Shown piece by piece: positions 23,770 through 30,875 of a DNA stretch of 37,638 nucleotides (position 1 is the stretch's first letter; every line of letters begins with the position of its first letter). The notes below the pieces were generated by a model. It had not been told where the DNA came from. It did no database searches and saw only the letters and a program-made list of their open reading frames with translations. The stretch comes from a virus: positions 1-37,638 of IMG/VR virus record IMGVR_UViG_3300036851_000150; one strand, 5' to 3'. A program made the translations under genes and the position numbers.

Positions 23770-24002
23770 CCCGCATCGTCATTGTCGGCACCATCATCGC
23801 GCTGGCCGCCTGCGCCACGCACACCGAGGAGGCGCCGCCCAAGGCGCCCGTTGCGCCCGTCGTGGTGGACAGCTTCTGCGCCACAGCCAAGAAGCGGGCG
23901 TGGTCGGTGAAGGATTCGCCTGAGACCATCAAGGAGGCGCTGGCCTGGAACCGGGCGGTCGATCGGCGGTGCCCGCCGGCGAAGACTGCGAAGAAGGGTT
24001 GA
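23766..24002 (+). CDS. Rz1: Rz1-like outer-membrane lipoprotein spanin (o-spanin)
   Basis: A 78-residue protein starting with GTG that overlaps the i-spanin stop (GTGA). It has a short hydrophobic signal followed by the lipobox L13-A14-A15-C16, and a Pro-rich segment (EEAPPKAPVAPVVVDS). A C-terminal part, SFCATAKKRAWSVKDSPETI, resembles Rz1-like phage lipoproteins with ETI(K/R)xxxxxN. The lipidated Cys would anchor it in the outer membrane, reaching toward the i-spanin. The last gene of the lysis operon. Confidence 0.8.
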   Translation: MTRIVIVGTIIALAACATHTEEAPPKAPVAPVVVDSFCATAKKRAWSVKDSPETIKEALAWNRAVDRRCPPAKTAKKG

Positions 24003-24013
24003 CTCTCCCCTTC
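23993..24013. terminator. Weak candidate terminator hairpin between convergent units
   Basis: GAAGGG at 23993-23998 can pair with CCCTTC at 24008-24013 across a 9-base loop. It lies where the lysis operon and the leftward operon converge, and it overlaps both 3' ends. No clear U-tract follows on either strand, so this is weak. Confidence 0.25.
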
Positions 24014-24206
24014 AATCTTCCTTCCTCGCAAGCTCGATGACGCGGCGTATGCGCTCGCTCGCCAGCTTGGAGAGCGCCGGCTTGCCCGGCGACCATTCCA
24101 CCGTCAAGCGCTCAATCAACGTCGGCTCGGCGCCCTCAAAAACCACATACCACACCTCATAGTCGGAGATGCGGACAGCGACGCGACGGGTTGCCTTCTC
24201 TGTCAT
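24012..24206 (-). CDS. Hypothetical small protein
   Basis: A 64-residue protein with a beta-strand N-terminus (RRVAVRISDYEVWYVVFEGAEP) and a C-terminal helix (LASERIRRVIELARKED). ATG at 24206 is chosen because GGAGAG lies 5-6 bases upstream; the longer open frame lacks such a site. It belongs to a leftward trio downstream of integrase. No family recognised. Confidence 0.65.
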   Translation of the reverse strand: MTEKATRRVAVRISDYEVWYVVFEGAEPTLIERLTVEWSPGKPALSKLASERIRRVIELARKED

Positions 24207-24216
24207 CCTGACTCTC

Positions 24217-24402
24217 CTACTCCTTGCTTTCGATCTTGCGCAGCAGCGCCCGCAACGCAGGCCGGCTGATGCGCACGGCGTCTCCATCATCCTTGATCGA
24301 CATGTCGCCGCAACACATGCCGGCTATCCTGCGGTCGAGCACCTGCCGCGCTGAGCGGACGATATGGCGCTCGAACTCCTGCATGGCGGGGGTCGGCTTC
24401 AT
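24217..24402 (-). CDS. Hypothetical small protein
   Basis: A 61-residue protein with a mainly helical, basic sequence and a CCGD motif at residues 30-33 (GMCCGDMSIKDDG). The ATG at 24402 has AGGAG at good distance. It is adjacent to two other small leftward genes. No recognised family. Confidence 0.65.
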   Translation of the reverse strand: MKPTPAMQEFERHIVRSARQVLDRRIAGMCCGDMSIKDDGDAVRISRPALRALLRKIESKE

Positions 24403-24411
24403 CGGACGCTC

Positions 24412-24651
24412 CTATTCCTTCTCCGGCTCTAGCGCGTCCGCCGCGATAGCGAACACACGACGCGAGTAGTTGTCCTGCTCGATGGGGAGGAGGTCGCGGA
24501 TCTCAGTCAGCGCGGCTTCAAGCTCATCGATGCGCCCAGCCGCCCGGCACGTAACGCAGTGGTGTGAGACCACCGGCCGGGATGCTGTGCCAGCGCCGTC
24601 GGCATAGCACCCGCAGCGCTGGTCGCTGCGCAGCTCGTCAACGAGGGTCAC
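24412..24651 (-). CDS. Hypothetical small protein with Cys/His motif
   Basis: A 79-residue protein. Residues 13-35 have CGCY, then HHCVTC, a possible zinc-binding knuckle. The rest is a helix rich in Glu, Ala and Leu (IDELEAALTEIRDLL). The GTG at 24651 follows AAGGAG. The last gene before the integrase-side intergenic region. Function unknown. Confidence 0.65.
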   Translation of the reverse strand: MTLVDELRSDQRCGCYADGAGTASRPVVSHHCVTCRAAGRIDELEAALTEIRDLLPIEQDNYSRRVFAIAADALEPEKE

Positions 24652-24816
24652 GACGCGTCTCCTTCTCCTAGCTGCCGGCTTTGTTTGCCACTGCGGCCGT
24701 AACCCATTGACGCCGCGTGATGCGATCCGCAGTGCGAAATCTGGCTAACGCATTGACGCAGCCCGATTCCTCTCAAAGGACGGGTTAAAGTGCTGGCTCA
24801 AAATTCATCAACAAAA
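24652..24816. other. attP: Candidate attP region next to integrase
   Basis: A 165-bp non-coding interval directly after the integrase stop, unusual in this gene-packed window and AT-richer in its part near the integrase. It contains two copies of TAACSCATTGACGC (24700-24713 and 24746-24759, one mismatch, period 46 bp). It also holds one copy of TGTTTGCCACTGC (24682-24694) that repeats at 24833-24845 inside the integrase 3' end. Repeats beside an integrase are typical of arm-type sites around a phage attachment core. The core itself is not identified. Confidence 0.5.
24700..24759. repeat. Direct repeat pair, possible integrase arm sites
   Basis: TAACCCATTGACGC at 24700-24713 and TAACGCATTGACGC at 24746-24759 differ at one base and are 46 bp apart, start to start. 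Both are followed by a base and then GC. The similarity is too long for a 165-bp interval by chance alone, though this was judged by eye. Confidence 0.6.
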
Positions 24817-25923
24817 TCAACGCTTGGGCTTGTGTTTGCCACTGCCGCCCTTAGGGCGTTTGCCAGCCTTTGTTCTGTTGCCGTTCCGTTCCAGCTTCAG
24901 GATCGCGGCGGCGGCCAGCCGCCGCTGATCGGCGGCCTTGGTGTAGCGCTCGACCTCCTTGAGCGACTTGTGCCCGGTGATCGACATGATCTCGTGAGCG
25001 CTGCAGCCGGCGTCCGCAAGGTCGCGCGCCGCCACCTTGCGCAGCCCATGCAGCACGCACTCATCAGGCAGGCCGGCGGCATCGATCCAGTCGGCGAAGT
25101 CATCCCCCAGCAGTTCGGCTGAGTAGGCCCTGCCGGTTACGCTCACCAGCAAGCTGATGTGCCCCTGCTCTCCCCGTGCCAGCTCGGCCGTCAGCTCGCG
25201 GTGCTCGGCGATCTCCAGGTCAGTTCCCGTCTTCTGCTGACGCACCCGGATACGCCCGCCGCTGCGATGCGCGCGCGTCATGCCGGCCACATCGCCGAGG
25301 CGCTGGCCGGTGTAGCGGGCGAGGGCATAGGCCCGGCGCTGCATCGTGCCCGGCTTCCAACGCCGCTCATAGGCGGCGAGCTCGTCAATGGTCCAGGCCC
25401 GGTGCTCGCCAAGCTTAAACTGCTTCACCCGTGCTGCCGGGTTGTCCTTGCGATAGTCGTTGTCGATCGCGTAGCTCATGAGCAGGCTGACGACGCGCAC
25501 AACCATGTTGGCCATGCCCGGCGTCTCGGCCTTCTCATTCCGCCACTTCCTGATGTGGCGGCGCTCGATCAGCGCGACGGCGTGTGCCCCGATGCGATCA
25601 ACAAGCGGATCGATGATGCGCCGGTACATGGTCTTTGTTGAGGACTTGCGGTATCGGAACTCGTCACTGTCGTAGTAGTCCAGCGCCAGGGCGCCGAAGG
25701 ACTTGGGAGGATACGTCGTCAGGGGCTCCGCCGCGCTCTGCCTGGCGGCGTCGGTGGTGGCCTTGAGGCGGGCATACTCTGCCAGCCATTCCTCGCTCAG
25801 CGGCTCCCCTGGCAGCCGCCAGCGCTGGCCGTTGCGACGGAAGTACCAATACTTGATGCGCCCCTGCCGATCGCGCTCCGGCTTGACGTAAGGCAGGTCG
25901 ACCACGGCCGCACCATTGGTCAC
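24817..25923 (-). CDS. int: Tyrosine-recombinase integrase
   Basis: A 368-residue site-specific recombinase for integrating the phage into the host chromosome. Residues 1-70 are an N-terminal arm region (IKYWYFRRNGQRWRLPGE), and 75-165 form the core-binding SAM-like domain. The catalytic domain has R208 (TGQRLGD), H292 and R295 (LHGLRK), H318 (TGHKS) and the nucleophile Y327 (VERYT). K231 is a candidate catalytic Lys. The C-terminal tail is Lys-rich. The GTG start overlaps the preceding gene's stop (GTGA). It lies at the far end of the leftward operon, as in lambda. Confidence 0.95.
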   Translation of the reverse strand: MTNGAAVVDLPYVKPERDRQGRIKYWYFRRNGQRWRLPGEPLSEEWLAEYARLKATTDAARQSAAEPLTTYPPKSFGALALDYYDSDEFRYRKSSTKTMYRRIIDPLVDRIGAHAVALIERRHIRKWRNEKAETPGMANMVVRVVSLLMSYAIDNDYRKDNPAARVKQFKLGEHRAWTIDELAAYERRWKPGTMQRRAYALARYTGQRLGDVAGMTRAHRSGGRIRVRQQKTGTDLEIAEHRELTAELARGEQGHISLLVSVTGRAYSAELLGDDFADWIDAAGLPDECVLHGLRKVAARDLADAGCSAHEIMSITGHKSLKEVERYTKAADQRRLAAAAILKLERNGNRTKAGKRPKGGSGKHKPKR

Positions 25924-26120
25924 AAGTCATCCAGTGGGTTCGGGGCCGATGCTGCCACAACCTCTGGCGTGCCGGGTATGACGCGGATGCAACCATCGGG
26001 CATGATTTCCACCGCCGCGACGGCCATGTTCGCCTTCCGTGCCGCCTTGATGACGCGCACCACGTCCCGCTCCTTGAAGCGGGCGGGGCCGCGAGCGGGC
26101 CGTGGCCGCGCCTCGCTCAC
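25920..26120 (-). CDS. Small basic protein upstream of integrase, candidate excisionase-type factor
   Basis: A 66-residue protein. Residues 15-50 (FKERDVVRVIKAARKANMAV, then EIMPDGCIRVIPG) form a helix plus two strands, a pattern I know from small proteins next to integrases in alphaproteobacterial prophages. Those are usually unnamed. Position directly before int (GTGA overlap) and basic character make a recombination directionality role possible, but that is inference. Confidence 0.65.
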   Translation of the reverse strand: MSEARPRPARGPARFKERDVVRVIKAARKANMAVAAVEIMPDGCIRVIPGTPEVVAASAPNPLDDL

Positions 26121-26320
26121 AGCAGCACCCCCTTCGCCGCCTCGGTCTCGGCCTCCGCCTTGAGGCGCGCGGCGATCGCCTCCATCATGGCGATCTGCCG
26201 GTCAGCCAGCGCCTGGGTCATGCGGCCGTTGGCAACGCGCACCGGGTAGACGCGGCGGCGCAGGTTGACCTCGCGCTCGGCGCATTGGGCGAGGACGGCG
26301 AGGGGGTAGGTGCTGGGCAT
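26117..26320 (-). CDS. Conserved small phage protein
   Basis: A 67-residue protein with an EREVNLRRRVYPVRVANGRM segment followed by a helix (TQALADRQIAMMEAIAARLK). This combination is common in small left-arm phage genes of unknown function. ATG at 26320 overlaps the previous gene's stop. A GTG at 26323 is the alternative start. Its end overlaps the next gene (ATGA). Confidence 0.75.
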   Translation of the reverse strand: MPSTYPLAVLAQCAEREVNLRRRVYPVRVANGRMTQALADRQIAMMEAIAARLKAEAETEAAKGVLL

Positions 26321-26715
26321 CACACCCCCACGATCCCGCTCAGCCCAACGATCAGTGCCATCACCGCCAGGCTCGCCGTCGCGCGCAGGCGCTCACCGGC
26401 GCCGGCCATCGACGCCGGTGCGTCTGGTGCGCGCTGCGGAGGCTGCCGCAGCACGCGCGGCGCATCGACCGACGGGCCGGGCGGCATCGGTGGCCCGACG
26501 GCATACGGGTCGGCCGGCTCCTGGTACTGGCTGGCGGCGACAAGGCCCATTACGCCGATCGCCTCCTCCAGCGTCGACTTGGCGGCATAGACGCTGCCGT
26601 CCACCCATACGACATAGCCGCCGCCGCGCTCGCAGCGGCTGAGGTGGAAGCTCACCGATGGCCCGATGGCTGACGGATCAGGCTGGGCCAATAAAGTCAT
26701 GGTCGATGCAGCCAT
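26320..26715 (-). CDS. Hypothetical protein with C-terminal membrane segment
   Basis: A 131-residue protein. Residues 18-60 are a small beta-plus-helix domain (YVVWVDGSVYAAKSTLEEAIG) typical of short phage proteins. Residues 70-105 are Pro-rich. Residues 111-131 form a hydrophobic stretch at the C-terminus (ATASLAVMALIVGLSGIVGV). It may therefore be tail-anchored. ATG at 26715 follows GAGGAG. The function is not recognised. Confidence 0.7.
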   Translation of the reverse strand: MAASTMTLLAQPDPSAIGPSVSFHLSRCERGGGYVVWVDGSVYAAKSTLEEAIGVMGLVAASQYQEPADPYAVGPPMPPGPSVDAPRVLRQPPQRAPDAPASMAGAGERLRATASLAVMALIVGLSGIVGV

Positions 26716-26731
26716 GGCGCCGGTCTCCTCT

Positions 26732-27250
26732 TCAGGGATGCCACTCTATCCACCGCACACGGATAGTGATGAGGCCGCGGCTGCCGTCGTGGTGATGCAC
26801 GGCCTCGACCTCGATGCCGCAGCCGCTGCCGGGGATGAAGTCGGTGAACCCGCTGGCGCGGAGCGTCTCCCGGTGGATGAAGACGTCCGGGCCGTCCTCG
26901 CGCGCGATGAAGCCGTAGCCCTTGACGGCGTTCATGAACTTCACGCGGCCCCGGATGACATGGACCAGCTCGGGCGGCTGCGGCATGGGTTTGGCGGCCG
27001 GTGTCGGCATGCCGCCGACGGGCACGCACAGCCGATGCCAAGGGCCGCCGCGGCGATCGCGGACGGCCTCGCCCTGTGCGATGGGCGTGCCGCACACGGC
27101 GCACGGCGGCGTGCCGAGTTGCGCCTCGTCGGAGAGGTCGACGCGCGTGCGCGATGCCGCGAACGGGTAGCCCTCGCGGTCAGCCAGACGCGGAGCTGTG
27201 GCGGCCTCGCCGGCGTAGGGGTTGGCGGGGTGGCCCGGGTCGTCGGTCAT
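26732..27250 (-). CDS. Cold-shock domain protein with N-terminal zinc-ribbon-like part
   Basis: A 172-residue protein. Residues 46-78 contain C50xxC53 and WH72xxC75, a possible zinc-binding unit. Residues 98-170 are a cold-shock domain with RNP1 KGYGFI (110-115) and RNP2 DVFIH (122-126). Cold-shock domains bind single-stranded RNA or DNA. Here it might aid RNA handling or the RecT system nearby, which is inference. It is longer than classic cold-shock proteins (about 70 residues) because of the N-terminal part. The next gene upstream ends 3 bp before its start. Confidence 0.85.
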   Translation of the reverse strand: MTDDPGHPANPYAGEAATAPRLADREGYPFAASRTRVDLSDEAQLGTPPCAVCGTPIAQGEAVRDRRGGPWHRLCVPVGGMPTPAAKPMPQPPELVHVIRGRVKFMNAVKGYGFIAREDGPDVFIHRETLRASGFTDFIPGSGCGIEVEAVHHHDGSRGLITIRVRWIEWHP

Positions 27251-27253
27251 ACC

Positions 27254-27652
27254 TCACTCCATCCAGGCCACGCATCCGGCGGTCGAGCAGCGCGCATGGA
27301 TGTGCTTGTTGCTCGCCATCGTCCAATGCAGCGTCCCCGCCTTGCAGACGGGGCAGGGCAGGTTGCCAGCGCTGCGCGGCTTGGCTCCGACCTCGAGGAT
27401 GGCCAGCCGCGCGGTGCCGATGCGCTCGATGCTGGCCCGCTGCTCGGCCTTCTCGGCCGCCAGCTCCTCCGCCGTCGGTTCGGTGTAGTGCTCGCACCGC
27501 AAGGCCGGCGCGGTGTGCTCCTTGAAGCAGGGCGTGCGAATGAGCCAGCCAGCATCGGAACCGCCTGTGCGCTCGCGCACCTTGACGCCGGCGTTGCAGG
27601 GACCGCGTCGGTAGACTTCGCCGTTGTAGTGCTTGCAGCGGCCGGTCTTCAT
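27254..27652 (-). CDS. Cys-rich zinc-binding phage protein
   Basis: A 132-residue protein. The N-terminal part has CKHYNGEVYRRGPCNAGV (residues 6-23) and later CFKEH and CEHY. The C-terminal part has CPVCKAGTLHW and ARCSTAGC (about residues 98-128), a treble-clef or zinc-ribbon pattern. Two zinc sites are likely. I associate this N-terminal motif with small phage proteins of unknown function. Its ATG overlaps the stop of the next upstream gene (ATGA). Confidence 0.75.
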   Translation of the reverse strand: MKTGRCKHYNGEVYRRGPCNAGVKVRERTGGSDAGWLIRTPCFKEHTAPALRCEHYTEPTAEELAAEKAEQRASIERIGTARLAILEVGAKPRSAGNLPCPVCKAGTLHWTMASNKHIHARCSTAGCVAWME

Positions 27653-29040
27653 GTGCGGACCGCCTCCCTGAACCTGCCCGCCGGCCGCGCATAGCTGGCG
27701 GCAATCGCCTCGTGCGGCGTGCTCGCCCCCGGCGCCGCGCCCAGCAGGAACTCGCGGCGCGTGCCGTCGGGCTCAAGCGAGCCGTTGACGACGTGGACGT
27801 AGTGGTGGCCGGCTATAGCGTAGAGCTTGCGCGGACGGCCGTGACACGTATCCTCCGAGAGGAGAGCCGAGCCCATGGCGGCGATCATCGCGCCGGGGCC
27901 GTGCACCTCGGCGTAGATCTCCATGAGGATGCGGCGCATCTCGGCGTTGCTCTCGCCAAGCACGTCCTCAGGTGTGCGGGTGGCGCTCTCGGTGATGTAC
28001 TCGGCCGGGATGCGCTGGCCGCGCCAGGCGTGGAGGCTGTAGCCGTCGCGATAGCTGAGCGCCGGGCCGTCGCCGGCATGCAGGCGCCGCTGCGGGTCGA
28101 AGGAGATGCGCTCCGGCCGGTCGGAAACGAAGGCGACGGTCGGATAGAGGAATGACGCGCCGCACTCGCGCGAGAAGCGCTGATAGGCCGCAAAGTGCTC
28201 CGACGTGCGCTGCGAATACCGCGCGCCGATGCGGCGGCCGAATTCATAGAACGCCAGCCAGTAGGCGTCCCAGCCGCCGAGAAAAAACAGGTCGGCAAAA
28301 AGATTCTGGTCCCCGAGCTGGTCCCTGAGCTGGCCCCAGAGCTGGCCCCAGAGCTGGTCCCCGAGCTGGTCCCCGAGCTGGTCCCCGAGCTGGTCCCTGA
28401 GCTGGCCCCAGAGCTGGCCCCAGAGCTGGCCCCCGAGCTGGTCCCCGAGCTGGTCCCCGAGCTGGTCCCTGAGCTGGTCCCTGAGCTGGCCCCCGAGCTG
28501 GTCCCTGAGCTGGCCCCCGAGCTGGCCCCCGAGCTGGCCCCCGAGCTGGCCCCCGAGCTGGTCCCCGAGCTGGCCCCAGAGCTGGTCCCAGAGCTGGTCC
28601 CTGAGCTGGCCCCAGAGCTGGCCCCTGAGCTGGCCCCCGAGCTGGTCCCCGAGCTGGCCCCTGAGCTGGTCCCCGAGCTGGCCCCTGAGCTGGCCCCAGA
28701 GCTGGCCCCCGAGCTGGCCCCCGAGCTGGCCCCCGAGCTGGCCCCCGAGCTGGCCCCCGAGCTGGCCCCCGAGCTGGCCCCCGAGCTGGTCCCCGAGCTG
28801 GTCCCGCGTTGCCGGCAGCGTCGCCAGGACGCCGCGCGCGAGGAGGCAGAGCATGGGGCTGGAGAAGACCAGTACCAGGCGCGGCTCGGGCTGACCGGCA
28901 GCGGCGTAGAGGGCGCGGACGCTCGCGCTAGCGCGCTCGTGGTCGATGGGGTCGGTGGAGAGCGCTTGGCGGCGTTCGGCCTCGCGGAAGACGACCAGGT
29001 CGGCCGCCTGCTCTGGGGTCAGTCGCTCGATGCGGGACAC
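27649..29040 (-). CDS. DUF6745-like protein with 41-unit QL repeat
   Basis: A 463-residue protein. I start it at GTG 29040, which has GGAG 8-9 bases upstream; the open frame continues to 29133 but overlaps the next gene. Residues 1-75 (DHERASASVRALYAAAGQPEP) and the C-terminal part (LHAGDGPALSYRDGYSLHAWRG and QRIPAEYI) resemble DUF6745 proteins. Between them lie about 167 residues made of tetrapeptides xyQL, with x G, R or W and y G or D (41 full units plus one broken). It is expected to form a regular rod or solenoid. Function is unknown for the family. It overlaps the next gene downstream by 4 bp (ATGA). Confidence 0.75.
   Translation of the reverse strand: MSRIERLTPEQAADLVVFREAERRQALSTDPIDHERASASVRALYAAAGQPEPRLVLVFSSPMLCLLARGVLATLPATRDQLGDQLGGQLGGQLGGQLGGQLGGQLGGQLGGQLWGQLRGQLGDQLRGQLGDQLGGQLRGQLWGQLRDQLWDQLWGQLGDQLGGQLGGQLGGQLGGQLRDQLGGQLRDQLRDQLGDQLGDQLGGQLWGQLWGQLRDQLGDQLGDQLGDQLWGQLWGQLRDQLGDQNLFADLFFLGGWDAYWLAFYEFGRRIGARYSQRTSEHFAAYQRFSRECGASFLYPTVAFVSDRPERISFDPQRRLHAGDGPALSYRDGYSLHAWRGQRIPAEYITESATRTPEDVLGESNAEMRRILMEIYAEVHGPGAMIAAMGSALLSEDTCHGRPRKLYAIAGHHYVHVVNGSLEPDGTRREFLLGAAPGASTPHEAIAASYARPAGRFREAVRT
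28306..28806 (-). repeat. 12-bp coding minisatellite, 41 full units
   Basis: Read leftward, the unit is NGG GRC CAG CTC, where N is G, A or T (Gly, Arg or Trp; the first unit has C, Arg) and R is A or G (Asp or Gly). CAG CTC is invariant. Forty-one complete units and a broken last unit (GDQN) span 501 bp with no break in phase. Copy-number change would keep the reading frame. The opposite strand is also open here, as a PELA/PELV repeat, a by-product of the repeat. Confidence 0.95.
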
Positions 29041-29201
29041 TTCTGTTTCTCCAACAATTGCAGCCAATGAATGCAGTCGCGGATTGTGAAACGCGGGTCC
29101 TCGCCGCCCATCGCGTAGCGCCAACAGGCCCACGCGATGCGCACCGAGAACGCCTTCGACCCATCGTGGTCGATGATCCGCTCCAACCTAGTCCGCGACA
29201 C
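29019..29201 (-). CDS. Hypothetical small protein
   Basis: A 60-residue protein (RLERIIDHDGSKAFSVRIAWA, then CWRYAMGGEDPRFTIRDCIHWLQLL). GTG at 29201 is chosen because a strong GGAGGA precedes it by 5-6 bases. It overlaps its upstream neighbour by 14 bp and the start of the DUF6745-like gene by 22 bp. The aromatic, charged, compact sequence looks like a folded domain. I do not recognise a family. Confidence 0.65.
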   Translation of the reverse strand: MSRTRLERIIDHDGSKAFSVRIAWACWRYAMGGEDPRFTIRDCIHWLQLLEKQKCPASSD

Positions 29202-29715
29202 GCCGTTCCTCCGCCGCGTCCCACTCGCTCTGGCCGCCGACGTAGTACCGGCCCTCGGGGAGGCGCACGGCGTCGTGCTCGTCGTGGCGCAGGACGACGG
29301 GGCCGCCATCGACCACTAGGAGGCCGATAGCGAGGCGGCCGTGGGTGAGCTCGCCGAGCTGGACGAGCTGGCGCACCGCCTCGGGAGCGCGGTAGAGGCG
29401 GGCGGTGCCGGTCTTGGCCTCCGCCTCGGCGAGGCTCTTGTGCTCCCCGTCATGAAGGCGCTCGGTGACAGCCTTGATGGCGGCGGTGTCGACCTCCAGC
29501 TCCCGCGCCATGGCGTCGTCCCGGAACAGCGCGGGCTGCGGGTTCCAGATGGCGTGATGATGGCCCGTCACCTCGCCTTCTGCCAGGATCAGGCGCCCGT
29601 CGCGCGGGGTGATCTCCTCCGTGGTGTCGATCGACACGACGTGGGGGACGCGGAAGATTTCCACGTCGCCCTGGCAGAGGTCGCCGGTGGCGGGGTCCCA
29701 ATCGATGATCTTCAT
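29188..29715 (-). CDS. Hypothetical protein with GEVTGHHHAI motif
   Basis: A 175-residue protein. Residues 38-62 (RDGRLILAEGEVTGHHHAI) contain a motif I recall in proteins encoded next to DUF6745-like genes. Residues 75-175 are mixed, with repeated Leu/Glu/Ala helices (LHDGEHKSLAEAEAKTGTARLY). The HHH cluster could bind metal. Its ATG overlaps the RecT stop, suggesting co-translation. Function unknown. Confidence 0.75.
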   Translation of the reverse strand: MKIIDWDPATGDLCQGDVEIFRVPHVVSIDTTEEITPRDGRLILAEGEVTGHHHAIWNPQPALFRDDAMARELEVDTAAIKAVTERLHDGEHKSLAEAEAKTGTARLYRAPEAVRQLVQLGELTHGRLAIGLLVVDGGPVVLRHDEHDAVRLPEGRYYVGGQSEWDAAEERRVAD

Positions 29716-30875
29716 GCGGCTGCTCCATGGGTCTGGGGTTGAAACTCGGCCTTGCGGCGGTCCTTGTCGGCCGTGAGGCTTGCCTGCCAGTCGTCAGGCA
29801 GGGTCCTGAGGCTGGACTGCGCCGCTTTCCAGGCGGCGGCCAGCTCGTCGATCGTGCTCGCCGCGCGGATGGCCTGGCCGATGCGGACGTAGGCCTCCTC
29901 CGCGGCGATCTGCGCGGGCGGCTTGGGTGCGGCCGCCGCATGGGAAGCATCGTGGATGCGCACGCGGTGGCGGCCGACGCGGTCGGCGATCTCCTGCTGC
30001 AGGCCGCGCGCGTCGGTCTCGGCCTTGTTGGCCTCGATCGCCTCGAGGAGATCGTCCACGCTGCCGCAGGCGGCGAGATCGGCATCTAGCGCGGCGAGGA
30101 ACTCGGCGTCGGTGCGTACGATCTCGCCCGTGACGGCGTCGTGCGGCGGCAGGTCTGGGATGGGCGGAGGCGGCGCCGCAGCGCGTGGCGGCGCGTCAGG
30201 GATGGCGGGGGGCGCGGGCGAAGCTATCGCCCGGCGGTCACGCCCGTCGGCCTGCGGCAGCTGCTCTGCGGCCTTGGCGCGCCTGGGCGTGATGTCCTGG
30301 GCATCGCGATAGGACGCGTCCTCCATCTCGTCGCCGGTGTAGACGCCCAGGATGATCGCCGGCTCGTGCCGGCGGCACCATTGGCGAGTGCCGCGATAGA
30401 TCAGCTGGTCGTCGGGCTGGGCCTGCCATTGGCGGGTGACATTGCCGTCCCTGTCCTTGGTCTGCCAGTCGGCGACGGTGCCGCTGACCTCGCGCTCCGG
30501 ATCCTCAGGGTCCCACAGCGTGATCTTGCGTTGCGGCGTGCCCTTCTCGCCCTCGAATTTCTTCTTGAGCTGGATGCCGAGCTTGTTCTCGATGGCCGCG
30601 GCGACCAGTGCGCCGCTGAAGCTGAGCCTGCCGTGCACGATGTAGCTGCCCTGCGCCACGGCCACGGGGTTCATCTGCCAGTTGTAGGCCTGGTTGACCA
30701 CCAGGAAGCAGTTCCCGAACGTCTCGTCCGGCGTCCGGCCCTTGAGATGGTCCGGCAGGATGGTCGCACGCGACATGGCGCTGGCGACACGCTGCATCAG
30801 CTCGAATGTGCCGGGGTTGAACACGGCGACCTCGCCAGGCCCGGCAAGCGGCACCAATGCTCTGGACTCGGACAT
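29712..30875 (-). CDS. recT: RecT-family single-strand annealing protein
   Basis: A 387-residue protein. The RecT-type region is residues 16-200: FNPGTFELMQRVASAMSRATILPDHLKG, ETFGNCFLVVNQAYNWQMNPVAVAQ, RLSFSGALVAAAIENKLGI, and the TRQWCRRHEPAIILGVYTGDEM segment at about 170-190. RecT proteins anneal complementary strands in phage recombination. Residues 205-387 are an additional Ala/Pro-rich and helical extension. The upstream gene overlaps its start (TAATG). No RecE-type nuclease was recognised nearby. Confidence 0.9.
   Translation of the reverse strand: MSESRALVPLAGPGEVAVFNPGTFELMQRVASAMSRATILPDHLKGRTPDETFGNCFLVVNQAYNWQMNPVAVAQGSYIVHGRLSFSGALVAAAIENKLGIQLKKKFEGEKGTPQRKITLWDPEDPEREVSGTVADWQTKDRDGNVTRQWQAQPDDQLIYRGTRQWCRRHEPAIILGVYTGDEMEDASYRDAQDITPRRAKAAEQLPQADGRDRRAIASPAPPAIPDAPPRAAAPPPPIPDLPPHDAVTGEIVRTDAEFLAALDADLAACGSVDDLLEAIEANKAETDARGLQQEIADRVGRHRVRIHDASHAAAAPKPPAQIAAEEAYVRIGQAIRAASTIDELAAAWKAAQSSLRTLPDDWQASLTADKDRRKAEFQPQTHGAAA

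Noticed and set aside
28195-29070. Long rightward open frame of PELA/PELV repeats opposite the QL repeat
   Set aside because: It is open only because the 12-bp unit has no stop on either strand. Its flanks show no domain, and the opposite strand carries DUF6745-like sequence and a good start.
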